Of a stretch of 64,000 nt of DNA, positions 36,560 to 46,949 are shown in pieces (position 1 is the stretch's first letter; every line of letters begins with the position of its first letter). This DNA is from Symbiodinium natans. Lineage: Eukaryota > Sar > Dinophyceae > Suessiales > Symbiodiniaceae. Below the pieces are notes generated by a model, which was given only the letters and a program-made list of their open reading frames with translations, was not told the DNA's origin and made no database searches. The position numbers and the translations under genes were made by a program. The stretch covers positions 78,501-142,500 of the forward strand of contig CAJNDS010002706.1 in NCBI GenBank assembly GCA_905221605.1, in the 5' to 3' direction.

Positions 36560-38540
36560 CAGCAAACAACGCCAGCGCCAAAGAGCCTCGCGCGCCAGGC
36601 CCTCCTGCGTTATGAACTTCAGCAGTCGCCCGAGAGCTTTGACAGCCCTCCCGTGCAACTCCATCTGCTGCAACTTGGGGCCAAGGGTCGAAGCTTCCTC
36701 GTCTAGCTGGAACAGCTCAAGTTGCATCTGACGCATTTCGGATGTGATCCTGGAGCTCAACACGCAGCTGACTCAGTCGTAGGTCCGTTTTCTAAAACTT
36801 TTTTACATTACTTTATCACTACACGTTCCACAGGCAGCATTCGGCAAAAGCAAATCTTCATCACGAGTGCCACAAAAATACAAAAACAACTGCCAAGACG
36901 CAGGGCATCATGGCGTAGCCTCTCTTCGAGCTCTGCATTCTCCAGGGTTTGCTGCCTTTCCTGAGTTGCCGTCAGGTCGCGCTGCAGCGCATCGACTTCG
37001 ACATCCAATGAAGTGAATCGTGTCCTCTCATGACGAAGCTGCTCTTCCATCAACACGCTAGATCGATCCAGCTCCAGATCCAGTGACACTTGTCCATGCT
37101 CGAAGAAGTTCGCGTTCGTGCCTGACTTGAGTACCCGGCTCTGCAGCAGCTGCTTGGCACGAAGGTGAGCCGGTGAAGGCATGTGCGTCGCAGCATGGAC
37201 ATCACTCGCCTCCAGCAATACAGCCAGCCCTTTCCTGCGTGAACTTGCCGAGTCCCTGTCTTCATTCGCCAGGTCCCTATTGATAAGCGTGTCCGCGCAG
37301 CGAGAGATGCACTCCCGCAATGCTTGATTTTCCAAGTCCAGTTGCTCTACCCAGTCTGCAACTTGGTTTGCCTCCAATGCTTTGAAAGAGCTCGTCGAGC
37401 TGTTCCTTGTCATTGCTTCTGCCAGCAAAGCTGCTGACGCAACCTCTGCCGCGATGAGACGGCAAAAGAACCGTCAGCTAGGACTGACCACGTTGCCTAT
37501 CCGGGTTCTGCTTGAGCCTTTGGCAACACAGTCGGAATGCACCATGTCCTCCGACGCTCTCCGACAACCAAGTAAGTGCAGGCATTCTTTTGGAAGTCTC
37601 ATTTTCAACCGGGACTCTGGTACACTTTGGCCATGGCAGGTCTCCTCTTCCGGGAGCTGCTTCTTCGGCAAGCAGAAGGGAGATAGCAGAAGCAGAAAGG
37701 ATAGCGTGAAGGGGAGTTAAAAACTTGCGGAGTGTCACATCGCCAGCATCGCCAGCCGCCCCGGAAGCTCAGAGCAAATATCGGAGCCCCGTCAGAGCCA
37801 AGCATGATCCTCGAGATTTTGAGAAGGGGGGGCCAATACACTCTTCATACTCACTATATCTCACTATGTCATCTTCTCACAGCGCTCTGAAGGAGGGTCC
37901 GATGGATACTGCAGAGAAGCATATGATACACTCATGAGCAGACAAGGCGACGGACGAATTCCTTTACAGCATGCGCTTTTACCAGGGACGGCATCAGGGA
38001 TCATATTGGCAATATTTCCTGGCATGAGGTAAAAGCCCCCTTCCTGACTGGAGGAAATGACGAGACAGGTGTCCTCTTCGATGGCCGTGCTGGAGGAAAG
38101 ATCAGAAGTCTCCTCCTGCAAACTTCAGCAAGCTCTCAGCATGTGTGAAAATGTTTGGACTCATCATCGGTCTGCCTCGTCTTCATCCATTTGCATAGTG
38201 TTTCCCAGATCAAGCTTGTCCTTCACTTCCGTAAAGCCTGTATCACACGAGTCGCAACACGGAGATCTGCCATGATGCCGCCCGGCTGCGGCCTTTGACG
38301 GTGTAGTAGGTGAAGTAGTGGATCACCTTGGGGCTGCGCGTATGCATATGTGCTTGCGGATACCCTCCGATCTCAGCCTCAGAGGACACCAACAGCCACT
38401 GCCCGACGCCCATGTCAACCTCCACGTATTTCCTCGATGCCAGCTTCCAGCTGTCCCCGCAACAGGTCCAAAACACTCCCCAAGCCCGGCCTGTACATCG
38501 ACATGCACATTGTCACGATTAGGACGCCCATGCACGTGAC
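36560..38540 (-). CDS. Coiled-coil protein exons
   Basis: The best block, about 36925-37400, encodes roughly 155 residues of coiled coil (VADWVEQLDLENQALRECIS; RHERTRFTSLDVEVDALQRD; QERQQTLENAELEERLRHD). The next, about 36590-36740, continues it (MQLELFQLDEEASTLGPKLQ). Upstream, 38250-38440 encodes a compact, non-coiled segment with VDMGVGQWLLVSSEAEIG and KVIHYFTYYTVKGRSRAA; it is followed by an AG|G exon near 38165-38240 (FTEVKDKLDLGNTMQMDEDE) and a block at 37975-38120 (STAIEEDTCLVISSSQEGG). The upstream segment looks like a folded domain, but I do not recognise it. The gene start was not found. It may be continuous with the leucine-rich-repeat exons downstream. Confidence 0.5.
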
Positions 38541-38599
38541 ATCGACCATTGACCTTGGCACGTCGATGTCAAAGCCTCCAGATGTGATTTGAACGATCC

Positions 38600-40077
38600 A
38601 CGGATCAACTGCTCAAGCGACCAGAATAATCTCCAACATGCATAGACATCGCATCACGGGCAGAAACAACAAGGTGATTCCTTGGCTGCCGGCAGTTTTT
38701 TCAAGACCCATGACAGCTGCATCCAACCTTCAGAGTTTCGAAGCAGATTTCAAGACTTAGCCCTGCAAATGATGGCCAGAAAGGCACAGCTGTTGACAGC
38801 TTTTGACTCCTTTTCGTCGCTGCAATGCGCAGCGAAAAGCCGGCTCAACGACGCGAGACCTTTTTGGCCATGAGAATATCACAGAGATGCTCCGGAACCA
38901 CGCAAGCTGCCAAGGCGGCTGCTCTCCTGCTCATTTCAAACACACTCCAAACACTCTCCAAACGTCCAGAACTGACAAATGATTCCGCCATGCCCCAAGT
39001 CACACCTTTGGCACAATGAGAAGCAGGAAAACGAAATCATGCCAAACTCATAACGTATTGGTTGAATAACTTGGGAACTTGGGAACTGTATCTGTAGGGC
39101 CTAAGACACAACCCAATAACAATCGACAAACCTGTGGGCGCCAACGCTATCGGTCATTGGTTTGAGGCAGTTCGAGCCGGCCAGCCACACCCGGACCCGA
39201 AACTGAAAATGGCAAATGAGCGATGTGGCCCAGTGATGCCGAGAGCTTTTCGTGAATCTTAAGAACTCTCAGCTGCTGTCCTGGCCAAGCAGACACCATC
39301 CAAACGCAAGCAGAACAAACAACTTAGTTTCGGACATCCACGAAGCCCCATTGAAACGCAGCAAAGTAGCATTTTGCTCAGCACGAACATCCAGGAAACG
39401 CATTGAAACTCAGAAAATTTTGGGAATCTTCGGGGATGTGGGAGAGCAATGTGAAACACCAGTGTGCGGCTTCAGAGGCACGACTTCCACAAAATTTTTC
39501 CAAATCGGGCACGACGTAAGCAGGTTTCTGTAGTCTGCATCTTGCCCTTTCGCTCGCAAAGCATTTACTACAGTGACAGCCAATGGTCCGGTTCTTGCGA
39601 TCTAGCTGGAGTCCTGCGCACGTTGAATCGAAGACTTGGCATCCTTCAAGGCCTCTCATTTCAGTTCAAGCCGTCCCCATGCTTGCTAGGCACGAACACA
39701 TCTCAAACAACTGCCTGCACGTCTCGCTCTCTTGCAGCAACTCTGGCATCCCAGTTGTTGACCAACCAGTCCTAAGATTGAAACGAAGGGGCAAAATAAC
39801 CAAGGCTACACTGCCGAGCATGGCACGGCGCAGTGCCGAATTAGAACACAAGGTGATTGGACATCTAAGGCCCATACACATTCGCCATCCAGCGAGGCCT
39901 TGTATTCCTCCAGGTGCAAAAGCAGCTAACCGGAAGGGCTTCAAGTGGCTAAATAATAAGGACAGCTTGCCATTCTGAAAGTGTCCGCAACAGTAGATTG
40001 CAATGTAGGCTGCAGGTTGATGCGAGGGCTCCTAGTAGCACTGCCACTACTCTGCCAGCCGCGCCATGACTTGGGCT
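38600..40077. other. No supported gene
   Basis: Only short, mutually inconsistent frames on both strands. Probably intergenic: it lies between the stop codon at 40078 of one minus-strand gene and the 5' region of the next one downstream, so promoter or trans-splicing signals may be here, but none was recognised. Confidence 0.45.
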
Positions 40078-40953
40078 TTACGAGGCCTTCTTCCATCCTT
40101 GGGCCTTAACTGGCTTGTTCGTAAAAAACTCGGGCCACTCACAATACGTAAGCCCGCCGGTCGTCTCTATGAGGTCAATCTGCTTCAATCCGTTGCCGGG
40201 GCCCAATCCGTGGTCGGCTCCGCCGTGCTCTGTTTCAATCCGCGCGGCCCAACAACCGCAAAGATAAACAAAAAAAGAACATTGGGGTATCGTGTGGGGA
40301 TGACTCCGGGGGTGGGCACTTCAAGGATCAGCGGGCGGGGAACTTCAGTCATTCTCCCAGCGATCTTCGCGGCAGAAATCCCGTCCTTGTGGGCTTCTTC
40401 TTCACTGTGCTGCAAAGCCTATAGAGCGTGGAATGAGATTGAAGCAGGCAAGCTCTTTTGTAAAGGTGTGTACATGGTCACAATGAGGACCTTGGCACGA
40501 CGTTCTTTGAAATCGTGCAGCTCCCCCTCAAGCGAAGCCTCCGCGAGCGGAGGCTTGCAGAGGAAGGCAGGAACACTCTTCAAGTACGGCTCTCGGGCGC
40601 CCTCCACCCCTCGAGACTCCAGACATCTCCAGACAGATGCAAACATGCCCGGTCGTATGTGCTGCAGATGCTACAAGAACGGCACTGGAAAGCACAAAGC
40701 ATTTGCCTTCTCTGCCCGCTTCGAAATCAAGAGCGCCATTTGCCCTGACCTTCGCTCCGAAGCATCCTGCATATTTGAAGTCAAATGCAAGCAAGTACAG
40801 TGCGAGCATAAGAGGCATCAGCAGAGTTCAACAGCAACATGCAGCTTCCTTCAAGAAATTTTGGTGGTCAAGCTGGCCCTTCTCTTCTGCAATCTCTGCT
40901 TGATCTCTCTCATCATCCAGGTCTTTCATGAGGCGATGCAGAAGCAAAATGAC
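40078..40953 (-). CDS. 3' half of an unrecognised short-exon gene
   Basis: Five small exons join perfectly in phase 0: 40846-40953 (36 codons), 40707-40766 (20), 40491-40553 (21), 40305-40409 (35) and 40078-40182 (34 plus stop). Donors are GC, GC, GT and GT; all acceptors are AG. The encoded 146 residues begin VILLLHRLMKDLDDERDQAE (helical, charged), pass through PPLAEASLEGELHDFKERRA and EVPRPLILEVPTPG, and end LTYCEWPEFFTNKPVKAQGW with KKAS before the stop. I do not recognise the family. Upstream exons are not settled; a block at about 41420-41620 (KSAYGLTKEIIQDSSQKDL) is possible. It could be the 3' end of the secreted coiled-coil gene at 41747-44381, although that gene has its own plausible stop. 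Confidence 0.6.
40535..40556. repeat. Perfect 10-bp inverted repeat
   Basis: AAGCCTCCGC and its exact reverse complement are separated by 2 nt, giving a strong hairpin. It spans the acceptor and first codons of exon 40491-40553. Confidence 0.85.
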
Positions 40954-41746
40954 CTGCGCGGCTCATGCTCCAGCGGCTCATGTCTGTATCATCCGGCTTT
41001 TCACGACATGGATTTGGACCATTCTGGACCAAGCGTTTGTGAAGCGGAGGGTAACAGGAGGGGGGGTGCCTTCCTGCTTCTGCGAAACCTAGCAGCAAAG
41101 CGAAATTGGCCTTGAACTGAGGACAAAACCAGGCAAAGACTCAAGTTTTCAATGAGCCAGTGGTGTGACTGTGTGACTGGCAGTCACTCACACACGCAAA
41201 GCACGCAAAGCCAAATGCGAGGATAGGACTTGAAATCTATTTGGGTTGTATGCCAGAAGCATGGAAGCAGAGACTGGCCCCTCACAGCGCCAGCGAGCAT
41301 ACATTAACTGTTAAAAACACGATGCTCATGAACGAAATGAATGAAGCCTGCGAAGTGAAGGACATATGGGGCTTTTGTTCACACGTGCGTTCCCTTTCCA
41401 AACAAAGTGAGTGAAAATAGAAAAGCAATACATGTACTGTGGTTTTTTGTGGGAGTCACTGAAATTTGATTGCCCCCGCTTTCAATGATTTCGTTTTCGG
41501 GTTGGGGCACCCATGAAAGATCTTTTTGCGACGAATCTTGGATTATTTCCTTTGTAAGTCCGTAAGCTGATTTGGACTTGTTGTCCACAGTGCGCGGCGC
41601 GTTGTTTTGTGACCACGATGCTGATCTTGGCATCTATGTCGCTCCTGGCTTTGTTTGTTTGTTGAGCACACGGACCTGCTTCTCAGAGAATCTCATGGCT
41701 CGAGTCTAACAAAAGTGCTCTGACAGAGTGGACTTGCCCTTTCGTA

Positions 41747-44381
41747 TTAGCTTAGATTGCTGCGCATGTGGTTTGTGAAATTGCCTGTAAAAGGAAAATC
41801 TGGCACCACTTCAGGATTCCATTTCATAGACTCGAGGCTTACCACTGCCTGCTTCGACATGGTCTCGCCGGCAGAAGACTTGAACTCAACGCTGGAGGGT
41901 CTGTGAGGGAGTGTTCTGTGAACGTGAAAGGCCTGACCAGGATGGCACATGCATTCGCCAGGCTTGCTCCGGAACTAAAATGTTGGTCGGTCCGAGGGGC
42001 CTTGTCAAGCAGGCTTTGCCGCTTGGGATTCGCATAGGCTGCACTTAGCCGCGTGACAACCTTCTCCAGCACGTCCTTGCAGGGCTTTGACAGTGCATTG
42101 TATGACAACGCATATTGTAACAATGCATTGACCATTGACCATATTTGCGTTTTTGGACGTCGTTGCGGCGGTCCTTTGCTTCCAGAGCATCTGCTTTTCG
42201 CTTCTTAAGCTCGGCTCTCTCCTCATCTCGGAGACGCTCAGCCTCCCGCTGTGACTCTTCAAGCACCTTCCAGGGGTCTGCGGAATGTCTTCAAGTGGGC
42301 TGGCAGCATGAACCTCCGTCCTGAAGAGAATCCATCTCCTCCTTAAGCTCTTGCTGTATCACCGCCTGCCGACCGTGTAGACTTCCTGATTAGGGGGTTG
42401 CATGGCAGGCAGAGTGACGAAAAATCAGCGCCACAGAGAGGAAAAAAAACCGTATATGTGGAAAATTGTTGGGATATTCGCAGCCGGCAAGGGCGGTTGC
42501 GGCCAGGTGTCTAAGCAAGGACTCTGCATCCTCGCGTTTTGAGCTGAGTTCAGCAGCCTGCCGCACCACGCTGTCATACTGCGCCTTGCAATAAAGCTTC
42601 TTCTGCTCCTCAGATGCCTCCTCCTTCGCCAAGTTGGCCACACGCTGATCTATTCTCGAGACCACTTTGTCCAGACCGCTTTGGCTGCCACGCATCGCCA
42701 GCCAAATAAACTCCGTGCCCAGGCCCGAAAGCGCTGAGAGCGCTTTGCGACCTGAGAGCTTCTGTAGCTGGAGCAGGCTGAAGCCGAGAGGCCCGCCAGC
42801 GCCAAGAGGCTCCCCGAAAAACTTGCCACTCCGAGGAGGCCCGACGTCCAGGAGCTCGAGAGCTCTCGGGCCATCGCTGCCACCGCTGCCATCGCTCAGC
42901 AACATCAGCGCCTCTGCGATTGCAGCAAGTTCATCGCTGCGGCTCGCTTCCGTGGTCTGCCACTCCTCGCTCTTATGCCGGCATGACTCCTTCAAGTCAC
43001 GCAGGCTCTGCTGATCTTCACTCAGCTGCTTGTCCGTCTCTTCAAGGTTCTTCCGCAACTGCACTAGCCGAAGCTTGAGATCACTAAGGTGGCTTCCTTT
43101 GCGCTGCATTTGCTGCTGTAAAGACCTCAGCTTCTGCAGTTCTGCTCTTCCACTGTGCACGCGGCTCGATCAACATAAAAGAAAAACACCTGCAACTCTG
43201 AACCGAAACATGCCGAAACACGCCGAAGCACCTGCGCTCCTTGAGTTTGGACACTTCCAGGTCTCTGAACTCGGCGGCAGATGCCTTCTCGGACTGGAGG
43301 GCGCCCCGATAATCCTCCTCGATGTCTCCTCTCAGCTTTTGAAGCGTGCCAAGCGCAGCTCCTGGGTCTCGGGAAAAGCTGGTCGTCTTATCCAAGCTCT
43401 CGCCCGTCAAAGCCAGCCTTTCCTGAACCTGCAGCTGCTGGAGCTGCTGGAGCTCTTGTTGCAGGAAGCCAGTGCCTCCTGCCTGGATTCGACGGATTGC
43501 ATCATCCATCATTCCCATGTGCTGCGAAAGCTCTTTGGCTCTCGCTTTGTTCCCATCACCTCAACAACACGAGGCAAGACAAAGAAAGATCTCTTGTTGG
43601 CATCATGCGCGTTCACCTGAGAAAACACTGCTGCAGCAAAACGAAGATGCCATTCGTTCAAGCGACTGGCGCGCTGCCGGATCTGGCGTGCTTCTTGCAT
43701 GCCTTCTAACAAAGACTTCTCATCGCGGGCATGTTGCTCGAGCTCTGCCTGCAAGCTGCCACTCTGGCCGTCCAACTCGCTCATTTCCTCACAAAGACAA
43801 AGCTCGCTCTCGAAAGCATCACCTTTCAAACCCCCTGCACCAAACTGATCTGATCGGCCAAAGCTGACGAGCCACTGATCTGATGGGCTGAGTGAGCCTG
43901 CTTGCCGTCTCAATATTGCTGCCGAGGGAGGCCATGTTCGTTTCGCAGTGGCACCGGAACTTGTCATACAGCTCCGCCTGATGCTTTCCTTCCGCCAGCA
44001 CCTTTTCCCTCATCGAATGCAGCAGCTCCAGGACCTCCTCCGAGAACAAGAGAGTTTTAGAGAGAGAGAGAGAGAGAAAGGAGAAGAGAAGAGAAGAGAC
44101 GAGAAAAGAAGAGCAGAGCAGGACTGGTATGGTTTCAGTATACTATTGTAGAGCAGCATCAGTATTTTGTCGTCGAGTACTAGTCTTAGTCTGTGTGTAG
44201 TACAGTACAGAAAAAACAACCCAGAAACAAGTGAACACCAACTTTCGCGAGAGATTATAGGGAGAAGGCGAAGTGGGTCCTTAAGCCGCGCTGAGGGGGA
44301 TGCTTTTGCTACTCTGGTCGCGGATCCGCCGTGCAAAGAGGACAGCGCCACCAAGACCAGGCAAAGAGCTCGAGACACCAT
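41747..44381 (-). CDS. Secreted coiled-coil protein (dinoflagellate-type family)
   Basis: Exon 1 (44280-44381) starts at an ATG and encodes a signal peptide, MVSRALCLVLVALSSLHGG. Later exons join in frame: 43906-44037, 43667-43787, 43232-43559, 42504-43146, 42321-42365, 42159-42266, 42001-42075 and one from 41878 to a stop at 41747 (or a donor before it). Exon 2 has LHSMREKVLAEGKHQAELYD then KFRCHCETN, a motif I associate with a large, uncharacterised family of dinoflagellate secreted proteins. The body is almost entirely coiled coil (QQELQQLQQLQVQERL; LRLVQLRKNLEETDKQLSED; ESQREAERLRDEERAELKKR). Donors include GA (44279, 42320), GC (43905, 42503, 42000) and GT. It is probably secreted or luminal and structural. 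The 3' end is uncertain. Signal peptide and coiled coil are firm; function is unknown. Confidence 0.65.
44056..44125. repeat. GA-rich simple repeat
   Basis: (GA)n followed by GAGAA units, in intron 1 of the secreted coiled-coil gene. In the transcript it is a CT tract just upstream of the acceptor at 44038. Confidence 0.85.
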
Positions 44382-44849
44382 CTCGGACACCTTCACGCAA
44401 CCGCCCCGTTTGCGACGTGCCCAAAGCCTGAGCCTCCTTAACCATACTAAACCTCACCTGCCAAGCTGTAGACCCTCAATGGTCCTCCTTGTGCAACCGA
44501 GGCTCGGAATCACTGACTCACAGTGCTCCCGCAGTGCTCCCGCAAAGCGGAAGCAACAGAGAAACTACATTCCTGCGACACGTTTCGAGCTCAAGATGGA
44601 AAAAACACTCACCTGTCGCCGCAGCCTGCAGCCGAGTCTCCTGCAAACTCCATGCCGACTTCCTACCGTTGTAGTAGGAAGCCCTCTGAGCCGCAATTTC
44701 AGCAAGTGCACAAGCTCCGAGCGTCCCAGGTTCCCGAATGCCCCAGAGAGAGCATTGGGTGACACAGCACACCGAGCCCACTGCGAGCCACAGGACGTCC
44801 TCTCCAAGAAGCAATCGAGATCCAGAGGAGGACCTAAAGCAGCTTTGCG

Positions 44850-45650
44850 TTTGGACGGACAAAGCCTCACCACGAAACAGAGTCCCGCACGATCATGTCC
44901 AGCAGCGTCATTCCAATCACGAAGACGGAAAACCTTGCAAAACAGATGCAGTGTGCTGCAGCTGCAACGCCGGCACTTGTCACAACGCCGGTCACACCAG
45001 TAACGTTCTGCATCAAGCCGTAGCACAGGTCGGGACATTACGAAGCCGATGAAGCTGTTCATCTGACAGCACTCTGGGGCACTTTGGGACACTGACTCTC
45101 ACTAACTTCAAGGCGCCTCTCCGTGAGAAATCTCCTCCGCGAGAGTGCCCAAGCAGTTCCTGAACCCGTTCCCTCGATTTCCCTCGAACTCTACCTTTGT
45201 ATCTCAGATTGTCTGGGGCGATCGGCATGATGCTCACGTCCGACTTCAGCTTCTCCGGTGTGAGGCCAACGAACGACAACTCGGGAGAGCATCGCGCGAA
45301 AAAAACTATTTAAACAAAAAAAGAAAGCACACACACACACACACACTCTTGAACTGCCCAAGGCAAGAAACGAGGAGCAGGGAGATTAGAGAGGAAAGAG
45401 GGAAGTTGCAAGCCAAGCCGAAGCCCAGAACCGAGGTTTGGGCGGTCATCGATATCATTGGGTCCAGTTGACCCACTTTCAACCCCTGGCGCAAGCTTAT
45501 CAAGCTTATCAAGCTTCGAACTTACATCCTGCATGCGACGCGCTTCAAGCCTTTACAAGCTCACGCAAACAATGCAGGCTGAACCATTACGGTCTCGTTG
45601 AGGCCCCAGAAGAAGGGAATGGCAAACAACACGAAGAGCACACTCACGCC
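44850..45650 (-). CDS. Membrane-protein exons, family not recognised
   Basis: Exon 45576-45650 (25 codons, AG|G acceptor, GC donor) encodes a transmembrane helix, VLFVLFAIPFFWGLNETV. Further minus-strand blocks follow: about 45440-45531 (SKLDKLDKLAPGVESGSTG), 45190-45270 (LTPEKLKSDVSIMPIAPDNL, ending at a GT donor), 45010-45065 (NSFIGFVMSRPVLRLDAE) and 44880-44990 (ARFSVFVIGMTLLDMIVRD, a second hydrophobic segment with SAGVAAAAH before it). The order suggests a polytopic membrane protein with exons of 60-130 nt, but no family signature is seen and the ends are unknown. A (CA)n repeat lies at 45328-45347 between two of the blocks. Confidence 0.4.
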
Positions 45651-46228
45651 CTGCAGCCGGATTAGACTCGGTTCGACTCTCAGAGCTCCACCCTGAGGCA
45701 TGTCTTAGAAAGAGAAGCGATCATGTTTTGCAGCAAGCACTCTGCATCCGACCAGGACTAGGTTCTTCTCAGTCAGGGCCCTCCCTGTCAGGCATAGTGG
45801 CACAAGGCTTTCTGGCAAACACGACAAAGTCCACTGCACTGAATGAGGCTCTGCCTAGCTTCTGGAAGCCTGGGGATTTGCTGGCATGTCACGTGGGACG
45901 TACGTTGTGCGTTGTGCTTCAACACTCATTGGTTCATGACCCATACTGCGGTTCAACCGAAGCTGTGTTCCTCACAACCATGCTCCCGATCGGGAACGCG
46001 TATCCCGAGGGCCCTCGGTCAATCTACCAAATTTCAACAGCAAACCTGGACCAAGCGCAGCCCAAAGTACTTTGCTAAGTGCGGCTCGCGATAGTAGATC
46101 CAAGGCCTGCGTGGAATCACCACAAATGCAACAGACAGAGAGTGCATCACTCCAGAACAACAGCTCTTAATTGAGGTCGCGGCAAAACAGACTGAAGCAC
46201 GTGAATCCGAGGTCGAGTCGTCCGTTCG

Positions 46229-46930
46229 CTAAGAGATACGGCGGATGGGCCAGTGCTTAGCACGCAGGGCAAGGAATACCCACAAGATTTGAGAAGCGTG
46301 CCCGTGGAGTGCATGAGCCACACTGGGCCACGGGCACCTGACAAGATGCATGAGCAGGATGTAGGCGAACATGTCCTCCAAGCACGCAAAGGAAAGAGGC
46401 CCACGCAGAAGAAGGTTGAAGCTAACACACACACACACACAAATGACAATAATCAATAAATCAACAAAAACACAATAAATGAAACGGTGGTGAAGAACAA
46501 CTCGCTTCCTCTCGGCTCTGAGGCCCCTGCAGGGCACGCCCACTTGGAGATGTTTTGCACGGACTGGATGCACCTCTTGAAGCAGAAAGCTCTCTGAAAG
46601 GGCGGAAATAAGGGAAAACAAGAGGCACAGAATGAGAGAGAAGAGAGAGAGGGGGAGAGGGAGAGGCAGAGGGAGATTGAGAGGGAGACTGAGAGGGAGA
46701 GGGAGAGGGAGAGGGAGAGGGAGAGAGAGGGAGAGAGGGAGGCACAGAAGAGTGGCAGAGCGGAGGCAGAGGGGCAGAGAGGGAGAGCGAAGCCCGTTCT
46801 GCCCTCGCCTCCTCGAGGCTTTGGGGAAGTCTCTCTGTATCAGGTTGCCCACCAGCAGCAAGATCCTTTGTCTCGTTTCTTTTGCCAAGCTTTCCGCCAA
46901 TGCTATTTCTTGCCGATGCATAGAAAACAC
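46229..46930 (-). CDS. C-terminal exon and a possible upstream exon
   Basis: A minus-strand frame at about 46229-46400 reads SFACLEDMFAYILLMHLVRC, then a hydrophobic ILWVFLALRAKHWPIRRIS before a stop. An upstream block at about 46815-46925 reads EIALAESLAKETRQRILLLV and GNLIQRDFPKASRR. The two are separated by a long purine-rich repeat, so they would be different exons. No family is recognised. Confidence 0.35.
   Translation of the reverse strand: MFSMHRQEIALAESLAKETRQRILLLVGNLIQRDFPKASRRRGQNGLRSPSLPLCLRSATLLCLPLSLSLPLPLPLPLPLSLPLNLPLPLPLPLSLFSLILCLLFSLISALSESFLLQEVHPVRAKHLQVGVPCRGLRAERKRVVLHHRFIYCVFVDLLIIVICVCVCVSFNLLLRGPLSFACLEDMFAYILLMHLVRCPWPSVAHALHGHASQILWVFLALRAKHWPIRRIS
46630..46800. 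repeat. GAGAGGGA-type purine repeat
   Basis: About 170 bp of nearly pure purine on the plus strand (GAGAGG and GGGAGA units), poly-pyrimidine in the transcript sense. Probably intronic. Confidence 0.85.
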
Positions 46931-46949
46931 TCTTCCCTATATTTTCCAG

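Noticed and set aside
40066-41115. 349-codon plus-strand open frame
   Set aside because: It overlaps five minus-strand exons that join in phase; it is most likely their antisense shadow.
45664-45700. GGTTCGACTCT, similar to a tRNA T-arm
   Set aside because: No acceptor stem, D-arm or anticodon arm can be folded around it.
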